Source: an uncultured Coprococcus sp.
Lineage (GTDB): Bacteria > Bacillota_A > Clostridia > Lachnospirales > Lachnospiraceae
Direction of reading: 5' to 3'
Assembly: GCA_900767685.1 (NCBI GenBank)
Contig: CAAGAB010000136.1
Coordinates: 1 to 22,451 of the forward strand
Length of the DNA: 22,451 bases
Of this stretch, positions 9,582-17,473 are shown piece after piece. The notes beneath the pieces were generated by a model. The model ran no database searches. It had not been told where the DNA came from and saw only the letters and a list, made by a program, of their open reading frames with translations. Each line of letters starts with the position of its first letter. Positions within the stretch are counted from its first letter, which is position 1. Position numbers and translations under genes: made by a program.

Positions 9582-10480
9582 GTGTATCGAGGTTTCTTTG
9601 GAATTATCAACTACATGATAGGCTGGTGGAATGTAATCGGGCATCGCAGGGTGTTGGTTGGATTCCTTGTTGTTTTGTTGTGGGTAGTACTTGGGCTTGT
9701 GGTACAGTCAGTATCTGTGGCTGCCTGCGGTGCATTCCTTGCTGGCGGATTTGGATTACTTCTTGCCAGAGGGAATTTGGCATCCGGCGTGAGGAGCGTG
9801 ATATGTATTAGCTCTGCGGTGTTTGCTGGAACAGGCAAGATGAAGACGGTTGTGGATATAAGGAATCACATAAATGATGCGATACAGGATATGCGTTACG
9901 GATATGATACACTTCCGGAGGAAAATCTCTCAAAGGCTGCCGAGCTGCTTCAGGGGGACGATGATGTTCTCGTGATAACGACAGAGCAGCGGAAGAATAT
10001 ATACCTCAAAGGTTTCGTCGGCGCAAGATATGCAGATGGAAAATGGAACACACTTGCAGACGCACAGTACAAAGGAAAAAGAGCTGGAATGCTCACTTGG
10101 CTCAGCTGACAGATCATTTAAAGAGATATAACAGGCTGACAGATGATGAAAAGACAGCCGCGTTAAGTAAAGTCATCATACGAATGCTGAGATTGTACGT
10201 ATGTGATACGCTGCTGGAGTGGAACGCCGAGGCTGCTGATGGATTTCTGACAGGCAGCTCCTGGATTGTTGAGAAAGATGTTGATTCAGACCAGGTGCAG
10301 AATGATAACAGTAGCGGGGAGAGTACAAGATCGGAAAATGCAAGTCAGGAAGGTGTAAGATCAGAAGAGCCGTTGACAAAGAGCGAGGTAAGAACCCTGT
10401 ATGTGTTTGCGGAGAAGCTCTATGCAGTTGGGAGTGCTATGAAAATAAAGATCAGACTGAAGCTCAGATATGGTATGTAG
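9582..10480 (+). pseudogene. Broken transglutaminase-like membrane protein
   Basis: Two overlapping frames share this stretch. The first (about 9582-10109) has two hydrophobic segments (VLVGFLVVLLWVVLGLVV, then a Gly/Ala/Leu-rich segment). A soluble part follows with NIYLKGFVGARYADGKW and MLTWLS. This resembles the region before the catalytic domain of large clostridial transglutaminase-like membrane proteins (RGFVG...Y..G.W), but it stops with no catalytic domain. The second frame (about 10090-10480) reads DHLKRYNRLTDDEKTAALSK and later a Ser/Glu-rich stretch, and ends at 10480; it may be a later part of the same gene joined by deletion. No ribosome binding site precedes any start codon. The whole looks like a decayed gene; the family assignment is tentative. 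Confidence 0.45.
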
Positions 10481-10555
10481 ACAAGATCTGCAGTAACGGA
10501 TTTAATTATTCATAATAAAATAAAGTTATCCCGCATGATTTCTTAGTTTAGAAAA

Positions 10556-10584
10556 TTGTGCTTAAAATACTAAAAAGATATACT
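10556..10584 (+). promoter_or_regulatory. Candidate lysR promoter
   Basis: TATACT (10579-10584) is a good -10. A weak TTGTGC (10556-10561) lies exactly 17 bp upstream. It would start transcription about 30 nt before the LysR gene. Confidence 0.4.
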
Positions 10585-10619
10585 ATATGCATAACTATAC
10601 CGAAAAGGAATGATGGCAT

Positions 10620-11516
10620 ATGGATATAAGAGATATGAATTATTTTTTACAGATAGCGGAGTATGAGAACATATCGAAGGCGGCTGAGGAACTGCACATT
10701 TCACAGCCGCCGCTCAGCAGGCAGCTCAGAAAGCTGGAGGAGGAACTGGGCGTGGAATTGTTCACGAGGGATAACGGCAGGCTGCAGCTCACGGAGACCG
10801 GGCACTTTTTCAGGGAGAGGGCGCAGGAGGTCATATCGTTGGTGGACAAGACCAGAAGCCAGATGGCGGAGAGGTACAATGGAGCCGGAGGCAAGATAAG
10901 GATAGGGACTATAGAGACCTTAAGTGCAGAGAAACTTCCGAAATGGGTGGCAGGATTTCATGAGATTTATCCAGATGTGACTTATCAAATAGTGAACAAC
11001 AATTCCGAGGAGATCATACGTATGGTGGACAAGGGGCTGCTTGATATGGGAATTGTGAGGGAGCCTGTGAACAGCCAGTATTATGAGAGAGTAAGGCTTC
11101 AGGAGGATACATGGATCGCATATATACCTAACAGAAATCCTCTGTCGCAGAAGAACAGGACAACGATAGAGATAGAGCTTGCGGATCTCAGAGACGAACC
11201 GCTTATACTTCCGTCGAGGGGAATACACGAGAAGCAGATAAAGACGTGGTTTGAGATGATAGGCGCCGAGCCGAAGGTTGTATGCTGGTATTCGTCTCTG
11301 GTAAATGGTGTGTCTCTCGTCAAAAATGGCATAGGGACAATGCTCTGCCCGAAGTCTGCGCAGTCCATTCTGGATTACAGCTGTGCTGCCGTGAAGGAGA
11401 TTGTGAATCCTACCATGACAACGGGATCGGTAATCGTGTGGAAGAACTTCCACAATCTGTCAGAGTCTGCAAGAAAGTTTATAGATTACGTGAAGTCGAA
11501 GGAGATAAAAGAATAG
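10620..11516 (+). CDS. LysR-family transcriptional regulator
   Basis: This is a 298-residue LysR-type regulator. The winged HTH occupies residues 1-60 (NYFLQIAEYENISKAAEELH, then ISQPPLSRQLRKLEEELGVE), with LFTRDNGRLQLTETG as the wing. A linker helix and the periplasmic-binding-like effector domain follow from about residue 90 (GKIRIGTIETLSAEKLPKWV). The ATG at 10620 is preceded by AAAGGA. It lies upstream of and in the same direction as the PrpD/OCD/amidase/ABC operon, which is less usual than the divergent layout. Two T-N11-A boxes lie between them. It probably controls that operon in response to the imported compound or an intermediate. Confidence 0.93.
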   Translation: MDIRDMNYFLQIAEYENISKAAEELHISQPPLSRQLRKLEEELGVELFTRDNGRLQLTETGHFFRERAQEVISLVDKTRSQMAERYNGAGGKIRIGTIETLSAEKLPKWVAGFHEIYPDVTYQIVNNNSEEIIRMVDKGLLDMGIVREPVNSQYYERVRLQEDTWIAYIPNRNPLSQKNRTTIEIELADLRDEPLILPSRGIHEKQIKTWFEMIGAEPKVVCWYSSLVNGVSLVKNGIGTMLCPKSAQSILDYSCAAVKEIVNPTMTTGSVIVWKNFHNLSESARKFIDYVKSKEIKE

Positions 11517-11533
11517 GTAAAATAACAGATGTC

Positions 11534-11579
11534 ATACCTGCAAGGTATACATACGCGGACTGCATATCTGCCAGGGTAT
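11534..11579 (+). promoter_or_regulatory. Two LysR-type boxes upstream of the catabolic operon
   Basis: ATACCTGCAAGGTAT (11534-11548) is a perfect interrupted palindrome with the T-N11-A form recognised by LysR proteins. ATATCTGCCAGGGTAT (11564-11579) is an imperfect copy 30 bp downstream, close to three helical turns. Relative to the start predicted from the promoter at 11601-11629 their centres are near -95 and -65, matching where LysR regulators bind. Binding by the adjacent LysR is inferred. Confidence 0.6.
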
Positions 11580-11600
11580 AGAAAATTGAAAAATGGTGAT

Positions 11601-11629
11601 TTGACAATCTATACGAGCACTGATATTAT
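11601..11629 (+). promoter_or_regulatory. Near-consensus promoter of the PrpD/OCD/ABC operon
   Basis: A perfect TTGACA (11601-11606) is spaced 17 bp from TATTAT (11624-11629), predicting a start near 11636 and a leader of about 110 nt. It lies downstream of the LysR boxes and upstream of a hairpin terminator. Confidence 0.65.
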
Positions 11630-11664
11630 GTGCCCAACGAAAACGAAATGCAGTTGATCAGGCA

Positions 11665-11699
11665 AAGGAGCCACTCTTTAGGGAGAGGCTCCTTTTCTT
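11665..11699 (+). terminator. Leader terminator (lysR terminator or operon attenuator)
   Basis: AAAGGAGCC (11665-11673) pairs with GGCTCCTTT (11688-11696), followed by TTCTTT. It is a good intrinsic terminator lying after the operon promoter and before its first gene. It could simply end lysR read-through, but because the promoter lies upstream it would also stop most operon transcripts unless antitermination occurs. A small ACAGC/GCTGT hairpin follows at about 11709-11719. Confidence 0.75.
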
Positions 11700-11745
11700 T
11701 ATATCTGACAGCCGCTGTATTTTAACAAAGGCAGGAGGAAAGAAT

Positions 11746-13044
11746 ATGCATGATATGAGACGATATGTTACAGATCAGATCAAGTGGATAAAACAAATGT
11801 CTTATGAAGATATACCAGATGAAATAAAGACTAGGGCGAGATGGATCCTGCTGGATTCCGTGGGCTGTATAGTGAACGGAATGTCGGGGGATAAGCTTCC
11901 ATCAGATATATATGAGGCGGTGCTGAAAAGTTCGTCGGCTATGGTGTCGACAGAGCTTTATGAGGGAAACAGATTTTCTATAGGACATCCGGCATGTCAC
12001 ATAGTTCCGCTACTCTTGGTTGAAGCTGGAGAGAGAGCAGATCTTACATATAAAGATGCTTTAAGGATTTTCATTTGTGCATATGAGATTGCATCAAGGT
12101 GGGGGCGTTCGGTTAGATTTACAAATGACATGTTGGGGCACGGAACCATCATGAATGCTGGGGCGGCGGTTGTGGAAGGGCTCATGACTGACATGACTGA
12201 GGAGAAATTTGTAAATTACCTCATGACATGCGAAGTGCTCCCGGAGGTATCGACGTGGCAGTCGGTATTTGAGGGAAGTACAATACATGACTATTATCCT
12301 GGAATCGCGGCGATAAATGCCAAGAATGCACTTTACATGTCAAACAACAATGTGAAGAGCAGTGAGGAACTGATAAGAAGCGTGTACGGGAAGATAACAG
12401 GAACAAAAGTCATAGAGGACAATCTGGCTGATGACGATGACATAGGCTGGTACATAGCGAAGAATTATTTCAAGGTACATTCAGGATGCAGATTCATACA
12501 TCCATTTGTGGATGTGATAGAACAACTGATGAAGGAAGGGCTCACCAAGGAGGATGTGAAGGAGATACAGGTATCTACATATAAGAAAGCGGCAATGATC
12601 TCAGATCAGCATGTGACAAATGTTCTGGCGGCGAAATTCTCTACGCCGGTATCGTTGGCTATCCAGTTGTCGGAGGGGCGTTTATATCCCGAAGATATAG
12701 AGAGGGCGCTGCATAATAAAAGTGACATTCAGGAGCTGGCATCAAAAATTTCTCTAAGGGAGGATGACAGATATAACGAACTGCTTCCGGATGTCCGGGG
12801 CGGAATGGTGAGAGTCGTAAAGAATGATGGGCAGGTGATAGAGAGGGAGGTATTCCATGCGCATGGTGATTTTGATGATCCAGCCGGATATACAGAGAGA
12901 CAGCTCACGGACAAGTTCCGGAGTGTGACGGAGCGGTGCTTAAGCACCACACAGCAGGAAGAGATTATAGAGAGTATATTGAGGGGCAGTGATGAACTTA
13001 CAGTGCAGGAGATTTTCAGGACATATTTTGAATGTGTCAGATAG
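11746..13044 (+). CDS. MmgE/PrpD-family protein
   Basis: This is a 432-residue cytoplasmic protein of the MmgE/PrpD family, which contains 2-methylcitrate dehydratase, cis-aconitate decarboxylase and several less-known lyases and hydratases. Visible family elements are DSVGCIVNG (residues 37-45), the helical-domain GHGTIMNAGAAVVEGL at about residues 127-142, and FKVHSGCRFIHPFVDV at about 241-256, which corresponds to the K-x(n)-C-x(n)-H active-site strand of the family. The ATG at 11746 follows AGGAGG with normal spacing. No citrate synthase or PrpC/PrpB partner is nearby, so methylcitrate metabolism is unlikely. With the OCD-like and amidase genes beside it, it more likely acts as a lyase or dehydratase on an amino-acid-derived compound. 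Substrate unknown. Confidence 0.85.
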   Translation: MHDMRRYVTDQIKWIKQMSYEDIPDEIKTRARWILLDSVGCIVNGMSGDKLPSDIYEAVLKSSSAMVSTELYEGNRFSIGHPACHIVPLLLVEAGERADLTYKDALRIFICAYEIASRWGRSVRFTNDMLGHGTIMNAGAAVVEGLMTDMTEEKFVNYLMTCEVLPEVSTWQSVFEGSTIHDYYPGIAAINAKNALYMSNNNVKSSEELIRSVYGKITGTKVIEDNLADDDDIGWYIAKNYFKVHSGCRFIHPFVDVIEQLMKEGLTKEDVKEIQVSTYKKAAMISDQHVTNVLAAKFSTPVSLAIQLSEGRLYPEDIERALHNKSDIQELASKISLREDDRYNELLPDVRGGMVRVVKNDGQVIEREVFHAHGDFDDPAGYTERQLTDKFRSVTERCLSTTQQEEIIESILRGSDELTVQEIFRTYFECVR

Positions 13045-13053
13045 GAGGAGATT

Positions 13054-14169
13054 ATGAGCAAGACAGAGTTTCTGTTTTTGTCAGAGGACGACCTTGTGAA
13101 AGCAGGGGTACTGAATGCTTCGGAATGTATAGATACCTGCGAGGAGGTATTTGGCATACTGAGTGATGGAGATTACCTTATGGGTGGACTGAATCACAAT
13201 GAACACGGACTGTCCATTGTGTTCCCAAAGGAGACAAGATTTCCTGGGATGCCGGTGGCAGGACCGGAGAGAAGATTTATAGCGATGCCGGCATATCTGG
13301 GAGGTGATTTTCATGTATGTGGAGAGAAGTGGTACGGATCAAATGTAGAAAATCCGGGACACAGAGGACTTCCGAGATCAGTACTTATGATAACCTTGAA
13401 TGATCCGGAGAGCTGTGAGCCGATCTCGTATATGTCGGGCAACTTGATAAGTTCCATGAGAACGGGATGCATTCCAGGGGTGTTCCTCAGATATTTCGGA
13501 AATAAGGATGCGAGGACAGCGGCACTTATTGGAACCGGACCGGTGCAGAGGGCAACGGTGCTTGCCATACATTCGGTTTTGCCTGGAGTACAGAAAATAT
13601 ACTGCAAGGCGGCACATATAGAGCATGCCGAGAAATTTGCAGAGTGGGTGAAACAGGAGACCGGAATTAATGCGGAGGCTGTTTTATCCATGGAAGAATG
13701 CATAGCTGCGGGAGATGTGGTGAGCATAGCAGCTTCACCAAAGGATCCGCTCTATATAAAGAATGAATGGATAAAGGACGGCGCATGTGTACTGCTGACA
13801 TCCCCGATAGAAGCGGATGATGATTTCTGGTTGAAAAATGGGCTGTGCTTTGACAACACGAAAATGCACATGGCTTACTACGACGAGGCGTTGGGAGTTG
13901 GAAGTATACTCAAGGCGAACAACGGCTGGGGAAAAATGTATAAGCTCATGGAGGACGGTTTTATGCCTGATCTCCGTTCCCAGATAAGTATGGGGGATGT
14001 GGTCAGAGGAAAGGCTGATGGCAGGATAGAGCATGACAGAAAAGAGATATTTGTGACAAGCGGGCAGGTGCTGTTTGACCTGGCATGGGGCTATAGGCTC
14101 TATCAGAAGGCGCTTGGATCAGGTGAAGGAACAAGATTGAAGATATGGGATGACCCATGTTGGAAATAA
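13054..14169 (+). CDS. Ornithine cyclodeaminase/mu-crystallin-family protein
   Basis: This is a 371-residue protein of the OCD/mu-crystallin family, whose NAD(P)-dependent members act as cyclodeaminases, imine (ketimine) reductases or amino acid dehydrogenases. Lys92 in EKWYGSNVENPGHRGLPRS matches the conserved substrate-binding lysine region. AALIGTGPVQRATVLA (about residues 158-173) is the Rossmann dinucleotide-binding loop. It is longer than classical OCD (about 330-350 residues). The ATG at 13054 is 9 nt after the PrpD stop, with AGGAGG between, so the two are probably cotranscribed. Some databases label this branch tyramine oxidase subunit B; I see no evidence for that activity. A dehydrogenase or reductase acting on an amine or imine is the safest reading. 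Confidence 0.85.
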   Translation: MSKTEFLFLSEDDLVKAGVLNASECIDTCEEVFGILSDGDYLMGGLNHNEHGLSIVFPKETRFPGMPVAGPERRFIAMPAYLGGDFHVCGEKWYGSNVENPGHRGLPRSVLMITLNDPESCEPISYMSGNLISSMRTGCIPGVFLRYFGNKDARTAALIGTGPVQRATVLAIHSVLPGVQKIYCKAAHIEHAEKFAEWVKQETGINAEAVLSMEECIAAGDVVSIAASPKDPLYIKNEWIKDGACVLLTSPIEADDDFWLKNGLCFDNTKMHMAYYDEALGVGSILKANNGWGKMYKLMEDGFMPDLRSQISMGDVVRGKADGRIEHDRKEIFVTSGQVLFDLAWGYRLYQKALGSGEGTRLKIWDDPCWK

Positions 14170-14264
14170 ATAAAAGATACCAGAGGAAGAATCAAAGAAA
14201 AATTCAAAGAATGGGACAGAGAAAGCAGAGAGACAAAAAGAGAAGAAAGAGAGGCGTATTTATT

Positions 14265-15101
14265 ATGAACAAAAAGATTTTTAAGGCGGCAGCGGTGAAC
14301 ATGGATTGTGAACTTGGAAATGTGAAGGCAAATCTTAAGAAGATGGCGGATTTCTGTAAGGAGGCATCGGCCAAGGGCGCACTTGCCATATGTTTTCCTG
14401 AACTGGCAACGACAGGATACAGTCCGACAATACTTGGTGAGAAATACTACGAGATATCAGAGCCGATACCGGGACCTTCAACAAACTATCTGTGCAAGGT
14501 GGCAAAGGCAACAGGACTCTATATCGTGACAGGTATCTCAGAAAAGAGCAGTGTGCCGGGAAGACTTTACAACTCACAGATAGCGATATCTCCAGAGGGC
14601 AAGATCGTCAGCATTTATCGCAAGATACATGTATGGGGACTTGAAAAGCTCACATGGAGAGAGAGCATAACGTGCGAATATGGAACATTTGACATGCCGA
14701 TGTGCAAGGCTGGACACATGATATGCTATGATACCTCATTCCCGGAGACAGCCAGAGTATTGTCACTCATGGGAAGCAATGTGATATTCGACTCGGCTGC
14801 ATGGAGAAATCTTGAGGCTGATATATGGGAACTCAACACGAGAGCCCGTGCAGTGGAAAATCATGTGTTCATGATCTGTTCAAACAGATGTGGTGTGGAG
14901 GGGGATTCCACTCTCAACGGTGAGAGCAGGATCATAGGACCAAGAGGAAATGTCCTTGCGGCAGCAGGTCATGAGGAGGAGATCATTTACGCAGATATAG
15001 ATATAGATTCCTGCATCAAGGACAATGCGATGATGCTCTCATATATGAAGGACAGAAGACCAGAGGCATATTCACTTATATCAGATACAAGAAACTTTTA
15101 G
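14265..15101 (+). CDS. Nitrilase-superfamily carbon-nitrogen hydrolase
   Basis: This is a 278-residue cytoplasmic amidase-type hydrolase. The catalytic triad is complete: Glu46 in CFPELATTGY, Lys120 in YRKIHVWG and Cys154 in MICYDTSFPE. The family cleaves amide C-N bonds (N-carbamoyl amines, omega-amides) or nitriles; this branch looks like the aliphatic amidase/N-carbamoylputrescine amidase side rather than true nitrilases. The open frame extends back to an ATG at 14157 inside the OCD gene, but that would add 36 mostly Lys/Arg/Gln residues. The ATG at 14265 is preceded by GAAAGAGG and begins at the normal family N-terminus. It probably releases ammonia or an amine from the imported substrate. 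Confidence 0.9.
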   Translation: MNKKIFKAAAVNMDCELGNVKANLKKMADFCKEASAKGALAICFPELATTGYSPTILGEKYYEISEPIPGPSTNYLCKVAKATGLYIVTGISEKSSVPGRLYNSQIAISPEGKIVSIYRKIHVWGLEKLTWRESITCEYGTFDMPMCKAGHMICYDTSFPETARVLSLMGSNVIFDSAAWRNLEADIWELNTRARAVENHVFMICSNRCGVEGDSTLNGESRIIGPRGNVLAAAGHEEEIIYADIDIDSCIKDNAMMLSYMKDRRPEAYSLISDTRNF

Positions 15102-15144
15102 TAAGACAGAGGTTTCTGGGGAAGCTGAGAAAGGATGTATACAT

Positions 15145-15753
15145 ATGGCAAATGATATTTATATAGTGACGATCCAGAGACAGTTTGGAAGTCTTGGACG
15201 TCCGATAGCGAAGAAGTTATCTGAGATATTGCAGATTGAATATTACGACAGGGATATTGTGGAGCTTGCCAGCAGAGAGATGAATAAGTCCAGGGAGGAG
15301 CTCTCAGATTATGATGAGAAATCCTATTCTAAGATGAAGTATCCGATGGGCATAGGAACTCCAAAGATGCAGAATTATTTGTTCAGCGTTCAGCAGTGCA
15401 TCATTTCGGAGATCGCGACGTATGACAAGTCTTGCATCATAGTCGGAAGATGTTCTGATTACATACTGAGACACTTGAAAAATACGATCAATATATTTAT
15501 ATATGCCCCATATGAGAAACGACTGAAGAACTGTATAGAGGTTCTCGGCATGAATGAAAATGAGGCGAAGGATATGATAGCAAAGGTTGACAAGGCGAGA
15601 GACAATTATCACCAGTATTATACTGGAATGCCGGCGGCAACCATAAATGGCAGACAGATAATGATAGACTCCAGTTTCGTCGGCGTTGAGCACACTGCGG
15701 AGATGCTGGCGGATATGATAAAGAAGAGAGTCGCGATGGGATTTGAAGAATAG
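15145..15753 (+). CDS. Cytidylate kinase-like (Cmk2) family protein
   Basis: This is a 202-residue protein of the cytidylate kinase-like family (Pfam Cytidylate_kin2). It starts YIVTIQRQFGSLGRPIAKKL (residues 6-25), the place of the P-loop that usually reads GSGGREIAKKL. YYDRDIVELAS and SCIIVGRCSDYIL are the usual following elements. The GSLGRP variant changes the nucleotide-binding loop and makes true CMP kinase activity uncertain. It is encoded between the amidase and the ABC importer with gaps of 43 and 23 nt, so it appears to belong to the operon. Possible roles are phosphorylating a pathway intermediate or sensing a nucleotide. The ATG at 15145 follows AAAGGA. Confidence 0.8.
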   Translation: MANDIYIVTIQRQFGSLGRPIAKKLSEILQIEYYDRDIVELASREMNKSREELSDYDEKSYSKMKYPMGIGTPKMQNYLFSVQQCIISEIATYDKSCIIVGRCSDYILRHLKNTINIFIYAPYEKRLKNCIEVLGMNENEAKDMIAKVDKARDNYHQYYTGMPAATINGRQIMIDSSFVGVEHTAEMLADMIKKRVAMGFEE

Positions 15754-15776
15754 TGCGATAACGGGAGGTGGCAACC

Positions 15777-16565
15777 ATGGAAGGTGCACTGGATACCAAC
15801 AGAAAAAATGCAATTGAGATAAAAGGTCTCGGCAAGAAATATGAAAGTTTCAACGATGGAGAAAGTCAGTATGTTTTGCGGGATATCAATATAGACGTCA
15901 TGGAGAATGAATTTGTGTGTGTGCTCGGACCATCCGGCTGCGGAAAGTCGACACTGCTCAATCTGATATCCGGTTATATCAAACCTTCGGATGGTGAAAT
16001 AGATATTTTCGGTGAAAAGGTCACTAAGGCAAGTGGCAGAGCGGGAATGGTATTTCAGGAACACGCTCTCATGCCGTGGCTCACGGTCAAGAAAAATATT
16101 ATGATGGGACCGAAACTGCATCACAAGAGCAAAGAAGAATGTGAGAAGATCGCAAAGAAATACATAGATATGGTCGGGCTTGGCGGTATAGAGGACTATT
16201 ATCCGAGACAGCTGTCAGGCGGTATGGCGCAGCGAGTTGGAATTGCGAGGGCTCTGGCAAATGAACCAAAGATCATCTTAATGGACGAGCCGCTCGGAGC
16301 ACTGGATGCCATGACAAGGGAAAATATGAGAAGAGAGCTTCTGAATATATTTCAAAAGACCCAGATCACCATATTCTTTATCACCCACTCCGTGCAGGAG
16401 GCTGTGTATCTGGCAGACAGGGTGATCGTGTTGAAGAATGCAGCTGTTGACTGTGATGTAAAGATTGAACTGGACAGACCAAGAGATATGAAATCCCCGG
16501 ATTTTGCAAAGTATATTGAGTATTTTGAAAAGAGGCTGGGTGACATACCTCTGACGAGTGATTGA
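15777..16565 (+). CDS. ABC importer ATPase, NitT/TauT type
   Basis: This 262-residue ATP-binding subunit of an ABC importer belongs to the nitrate/sulfonate/taurine/thiamine-precursor class (SsuB/TauB-like). Walker A is GPSGCGKST (51-59), the Q-loop lies in MVFQEHALMPWLTV, the signature is LSGGMAQR (about 146), Walker B is IILMDEPLGALD and the switch histidine is in ITHS. All are intact. The ATG at 15777 follows GGAGG with 8 nt spacing; the in-frame GTG at 15768 overlaps that site and is rejected. It lies at the cytoplasmic face with the permease encoded next. The gene start is 23 nt after the Cmk-like stop. Confidence 0.93.
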   Translation: MEGALDTNRKNAIEIKGLGKKYESFNDGESQYVLRDINIDVMENEFVCVLGPSGCGKSTLLNLISGYIKPSDGEIDIFGEKVTKASGRAGMVFQEHALMPWLTVKKNIMMGPKLHHKSKEECEKIAKKYIDMVGLGGIEDYYPRQLSGGMAQRVGIARALANEPKIILMDEPLGALDAMTRENMRRELLNIFQKTQITIFFITHSVQEAVYLADRVIVLKNAAVDCDVKIELDRPRDMKSPDFAKYIEYFEKRLGDIPLTSD

Positions 16566-16575
16566 GGTGGCAGAT

Positions 16576-17376
16576 ATGAAGAAAAAGAAAAGAAATAAAA
16601 AAGAACTTATATTGAGTATCACATCACTGATCCTGTTTTTTGCGATATGGCAGATAGTTACACAGATGAACCAGATGCATGAGTGGTTCAATCCAAAGTT
16701 CCTTCCGGCTCCCACAGATATCATCAAAAAGGCAATGGAATATGCTGGTGATGGCACGCTGTGGCTGCACACTTCCGTATCAATCAGGAGAATACTGCTG
16801 GGATTTCTGATAGGCGGAGTTTTGGCGATAACGGCTGGAATTATATTTGCAAATCAGAAACTTGTGGAGGCATGGTTTTCACCGATCATTAATCTGCTCG
16901 GACCTATCCCGCCATACGCACTCCTTCCTATCATAATAATATGGTTTGGAATCGGAGAGTCGTCGAAGATAGGACTTATTGCATATTGTACATTTATGAC
17001 CATGCTGCCATACATAACCGATGGTCTAAAGAATACACCACCGGTTCTGATACGTGCGGCGACTTCCCTGGGGGCAACGCAGTTCCAGATATTTACACGG
17101 GTTATGCTTCCAAACGCCATACCGAATGTATTTGTCGGAATGAAGGTCACACTGGCAATGACATTCGGAGCACTCATGGTATCAGAGATGCTGGGCGCAT
17201 CAAAGGGGCTTGGATATATGATCATCAATGCAAAGCAGTGGTTTAAGATGGACGATATGTTTTTGGCGATCATAATGATTGGTCTGATCTACATAATAAT
17301 GTTCAGTATAATACAGTTTGTCGAGCATATAGTGCTCAAATGGAAGACAGATGTTACAAATGCCATCGAAAAGTAA
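16576..17376 (+). CDS. ABC importer permease, NitT/TauT type
   Basis: This is a 266-residue inner-membrane permease with a short basic N-terminus (KKKKRNKKE) and about six hydrophobic helices. The EAA loop that contacts the ATPase is visible as RAATSLGATQFQIFTRVMLP (about 160-185). GPIPPYALLPIIIIWFG is the usual sequence of the class just before it. The ATG at 16576 lies 10 nt after the ATPase stop, with GAGGTGG as ribosome binding site overlapping that stop region. An in-frame GTG at 16558 within the ATPase gene lacks one. Strong coupling with the ATPase is implied. It forms a homodimeric channel with the neighbouring ATPase. Confidence 0.92.
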   Translation: MKKKKRNKKELILSITSLILFFAIWQIVTQMNQMHEWFNPKFLPAPTDIIKKAMEYAGDGTLWLHTSVSIRRILLGFLIGGVLAITAGIIFANQKLVEAWFSPIINLLGPIPPYALLPIIIIWFGIGESSKIGLIAYCTFMTMLPYITDGLKNTPPVLIRAATSLGATQFQIFTRVMLPNAIPNVFVGMKVTLAMTFGALMVSEMLGASKGLGYMIINAKQWFKMDDMFLAIIMIGLIYIIMFSIIQFVEHIVLKWKTDVTNAIEK

Positions 17377-17473
17377 CGGCATTTCTGACATGCAAAAGCA
17401 GAAGTAGTATAAGTGCTTATCAACAACTGGAAGCTCAGGGCTTTTCAGAAAAGGTCAAAATAAGGAGGATACT

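Noticed and set aside
14157..14264. N-terminal polybasic extension of the amidase
   Set aside because: It overlaps the OCD gene end, lacks a ribosome binding site, and the family N-terminus begins at 14265.
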